64,000 nucleotides of DNA. It comes from an uncultured Cellvibrio sp. (lineage in GTDB: Bacteria > Pseudomonadota > Gammaproteobacteria > Pseudomonadales > Cellvibrionaceae). Below, piece by piece: positions 62,322 to 64,000 of this stretch. Location of the stretch: positions 124,001 to 188,000 of the forward strand of contig CALFXJ010000005.1 of NCBI GenBank assembly GCA_937958105.1, written 5' to 3'. Made by a program: the position numbers and the translations under genes. The notes under the pieces were generated by a model that searched no databases, was not told the origin of the DNA, and saw nothing but the letters and a program-made list of their open reading frames with translations. Position 1 is the first letter of the stretch. The number at the start of each line of letters is the position of its first letter.

Positions 62322-64000
62322 TCAGAAGGTTTGTCCGAGAGAGAACTGGAAGAATTCCGTTCGATCATATTCGTTTTTCTTCAATGGTCGCGCAATGCTG
62401 AACGTCATGGGACCAAAGCCGGAAATCCATGTCAGACCAAAACCAGCAGCGGCATTGATCTTGGAAAGGTCGACATCATAACAGTTACGCTGACCAACGC
62501 CACAGTTTGTATCAAACACGTTACCCGCATCGATAAAAAAGGTTGACTGCAGCATCCGCTGATCCTTGATGAATGGCAGCGGGAATAGAACTTCGGCACC
62601 GCCTTCGATCAATACGTTACCGCCGAAGGCGCCACGGTTACGACCATAATTGTTGGAGTCAGCCACGTCGGTTACCAGACGACCGGGTAAACACTTGATA
62701 TTGGCGGCACTGAAGGCGCTGGGATCCTGGCACAGGACATAGCCCTGAGTGATCTCATTACTTGTCTTGATACCATCGCCATTCAGGTCATCCCAGGCGA
62801 TCTCTACCGCACGTTCAGATTCGCGGGTACCGCGAGGTCCCAGTGTATTCCGCTCGAAGCCGCGTACAGAGCCAAACCCACCCGCAAAGAAGTGCTGGAA
62901 GAAGGGCAATTCATCCATATCGCCGTAGCTGTCTGCATAGCCCAGACGCGTATGCAGACGCAGCGTGAGACTGCGTGTCAGAGGCTTGAACATCTGGGCT
63001 TCATAATCCAGCTTGTAATACTGCAGGTCACCGCCCGGCAACGAAACTTCCGCAGACAGCCGCTGCGATGCACCACGGTTGGCCAGGATGCCACGGTTAA
63101 GAGTGGATTTGCCCCAGAACAGGCTGGTGGTGATGTCCTGAAAATGGTCACCGTATTTATCAATAAAACCCTGCTCTGCAACGACATCCGATGTCAGCGG
63201 CATGAAGTCAATGGTACCCAGGGGGTAGTCACTACCACTGGCAGCCAACTCCCTGATGATATCCAGATCTTCCTGTCTCACATAATTAAGCGGCGGGATA
63301 TTACCTCTGATGATCTCGCGCGGAGCCCAGGAGTTAGCTTTGACGGTCAAATCGCGCACCCCGATGTCGAAACCAATGCGTTCAATGTCGGAGATGGGGT
63401 AACCAAAGCTCATCTTGCCGCCGTACATGTCGGTGGTGTAGCCGGAGACATTGACGATGTCGTACTTGGTTTTCTGATAGTAGAGACTGAAACCACGGCT
63501 CACACCATCAACGGTAAAGTAAGGATCGTTGTAGTTGAAGTTGTAGCCGGTCTGGTAACGGTTGTGAGTAAAACTGAAGCCAACCTGTTTACCGCTGCCG
63601 AACCAGTTGTTCTGCTGGATGCTGGCGGAAAACAACAGTCCTGAATACTGGGCATAACCAATCTGCAGGCCCATGCTGCCGGACGGTTGCTCTTCAACGG
63701 TGAAATCCACATCCACCTGATCTGAAGTACCAGGAACTTCAGCGGTATCCACCTTCACTTCCTTAAAGAAACCCAGTCGCTCCAGGCGAACTTTGGAATG
63801 CTCGATCTGTGCTGTAGAGGCAGAGCCGCCTTCCATCTGCCGCATCTCACGGCGCAGCACTTCATCAATGGTTTTGGTATTGCCGCGGAAGTTAATGCGA
63901 TTTACATAAGCACGCTTACCCGGGTCAATAAAGAAGGTTACCTTAACGGTTTTGTCTTCGTCGTTCCGCTCCGGGATCCCTTCGACCTTCGCAAAGGTGT
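62322..64000 (-). CDS. bamA: Outer membrane assembly factor BamA (partial)
   Basis: The C-terminal 559 codons or so are present; the 5' part lies beyond the right edge. Visible parts are the end of the POTRA region (DPGKRAYVNRINFRGNTKTIDEVLRREM), another POTRA, and the beta-barrel with the VRGFERNTLGPRG loop and a C-terminal Phe (FSLGQTF). BamA inserts beta-barrel proteins in the outer membrane. The reading frame is open to position 64000. Confidence 0.97.
   Translation of the reverse strand, partial: TFAKVEGIPERNDEDKTVKVTFFIDPGKRAYVNRINFRGNTKTIDEVLRREMRQMEGGSASTAQIEHSKVRLERLGFFKEVKVDTAEVPGTSDQVDVDFTVEEQPSGSMGLQIGYAQYSGLLFSASIQQNNWFGSGKQVGFSFTHNRYQTGYNFNYNDPYFTVDGVSRGFSLYYQKTKYDIVNVSGYTTDMYGGKMSFGYPISDIERIGFDIGVRDLTVKANSWAPREIIRGNIPPLNYVRQEDLDIIRELAASGSDYPLGTIDFMPLTSDVVAEQGFIDKYGDHFQDITTSLFWGKSTLNRGILANRGASQRLSAEVSLPGGDLQYYKLDYEAQMFKPLTRSLTLRLHTRLGYADSYGDMDELPFFQHFFAGGFGSVRGFERNTLGPRGTRESERAVEIAWDDLNGDGIKTSNEITQGYVLCQDPSAFSAANIKCLPGRLVTDVADSNNYGRNRGAFGGNVLIEGGAEVLFPLPFIKDQRMLQSTFFIDAGNVFDTNCGVGQRNCYDVDLSKINAAAGFGLTWISGFGPMTFSIARPLKKNEYDRTEFFQFSLGQTF

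Noticed and set aside
1..64000. CRISPR arrays, tRNA or rRNA genes, insertion sequences, phage genes
   Set aside because: None of the expected repeat spacing, cloverleaf, transposase or phage signatures were seen; the repeats found are coding modules, linkers or hairpins.

Overview
The window looks like chromosomal DNA of a Cellvibrio-type gammaproteobacterium (Cellvibrionaceae). The housekeeping blocks have gammaproteobacterial gene order: hflD-purB, aceE-aceF, and bamA-ompH-lpxD-fabZ-lpxA-lpxB-rnhB-dnaE-accA. The centre holds secreted plant cell wall hydrolases with CBM2 and CBM10 modules joined by long poly-serine linkers, a hallmark of Cellvibrio and its relatives. No rRNA, tRNA, CRISPR array, insertion sequence or phage gene was seen.

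Layout. 1-3.1 kb: hflD, purB, tadA and a DUF1653 gene. 3.2-10.9 kb: a minus-strand cluster with a TonB-dependent receptor, its terminator, then a tight run of tryptophan-halogenase-like flavoenzyme, JmjC/cupin_8-like oxygenase and a second halogenase-like flavoenzyme; a perfect 12-bp palindrome lies about 200 bp upstream of the receptor. 11.3-19.4 kb: metabolic and stress genes (CoA-transferase, quinone oxidoreductase, pdxH, catalase, mobA, a VanZ-like protein, a DUF1287 protein, a CHASE-GGDEF diguanylate cyclase). 19.5-37.7 kb: the lignocellulose region, with an AA10 LPMO (minus strand), a small membrane protein, 1.8 kb of AT-rich noncoding DNA, then on the plus strand a GH5 mannanase-like enzyme, GH6 cellobiohydrolase, GH9 endoglucanase, a decayed CBM2 gene, GH10 xylanase and GH5 cellulase, followed on the minus strand by two lipoprotein alpha/beta-hydrolase paralogues, one of which has lost its catalytic serine. 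37.9-53.8 kb: pyruvate dehydrogenase E2 and E1, an M16 protease, tusA-like, bepA-like, slyX, a serine hydrolase, a cytochrome c lipoprotein, a yciH/SUI1 protein, DUF3820, an unknown membrane protein and a YbiT-type ABC-F ATPase. 52.8-64.0 kb: the minus-strand envelope and replication block from bamA (cut by the window edge) to accA.

How the genes may work together. LPMO, GH6, GH9 and GH5 would attack crystalline and amorphous cellulose; GH10 and the mannanase would attack hemicellulose; the lipoprotein esterase could remove acyl groups at the cell surface. Several of the hydrolase genes end in their own hairpin or terminator, so they look like a regulon of single-gene units rather than one operon. 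Two near-identical 14-bp elements (TGAT[T/A]GCGCTACC[A/T]) in the leaders of the mannanase and GH6 genes could bind a shared regulator.

Most notable for follow-up: the halogenase-cupin-halogenase cluster behind the TonB receptor; the shared 14-bp motif and the hairpin-rich cel6 leader; two unrecognised six-cysteine modules in the xylanase; the dead esterase paralogue; and a Gly-to-Trp change in the signature of RNase HII.
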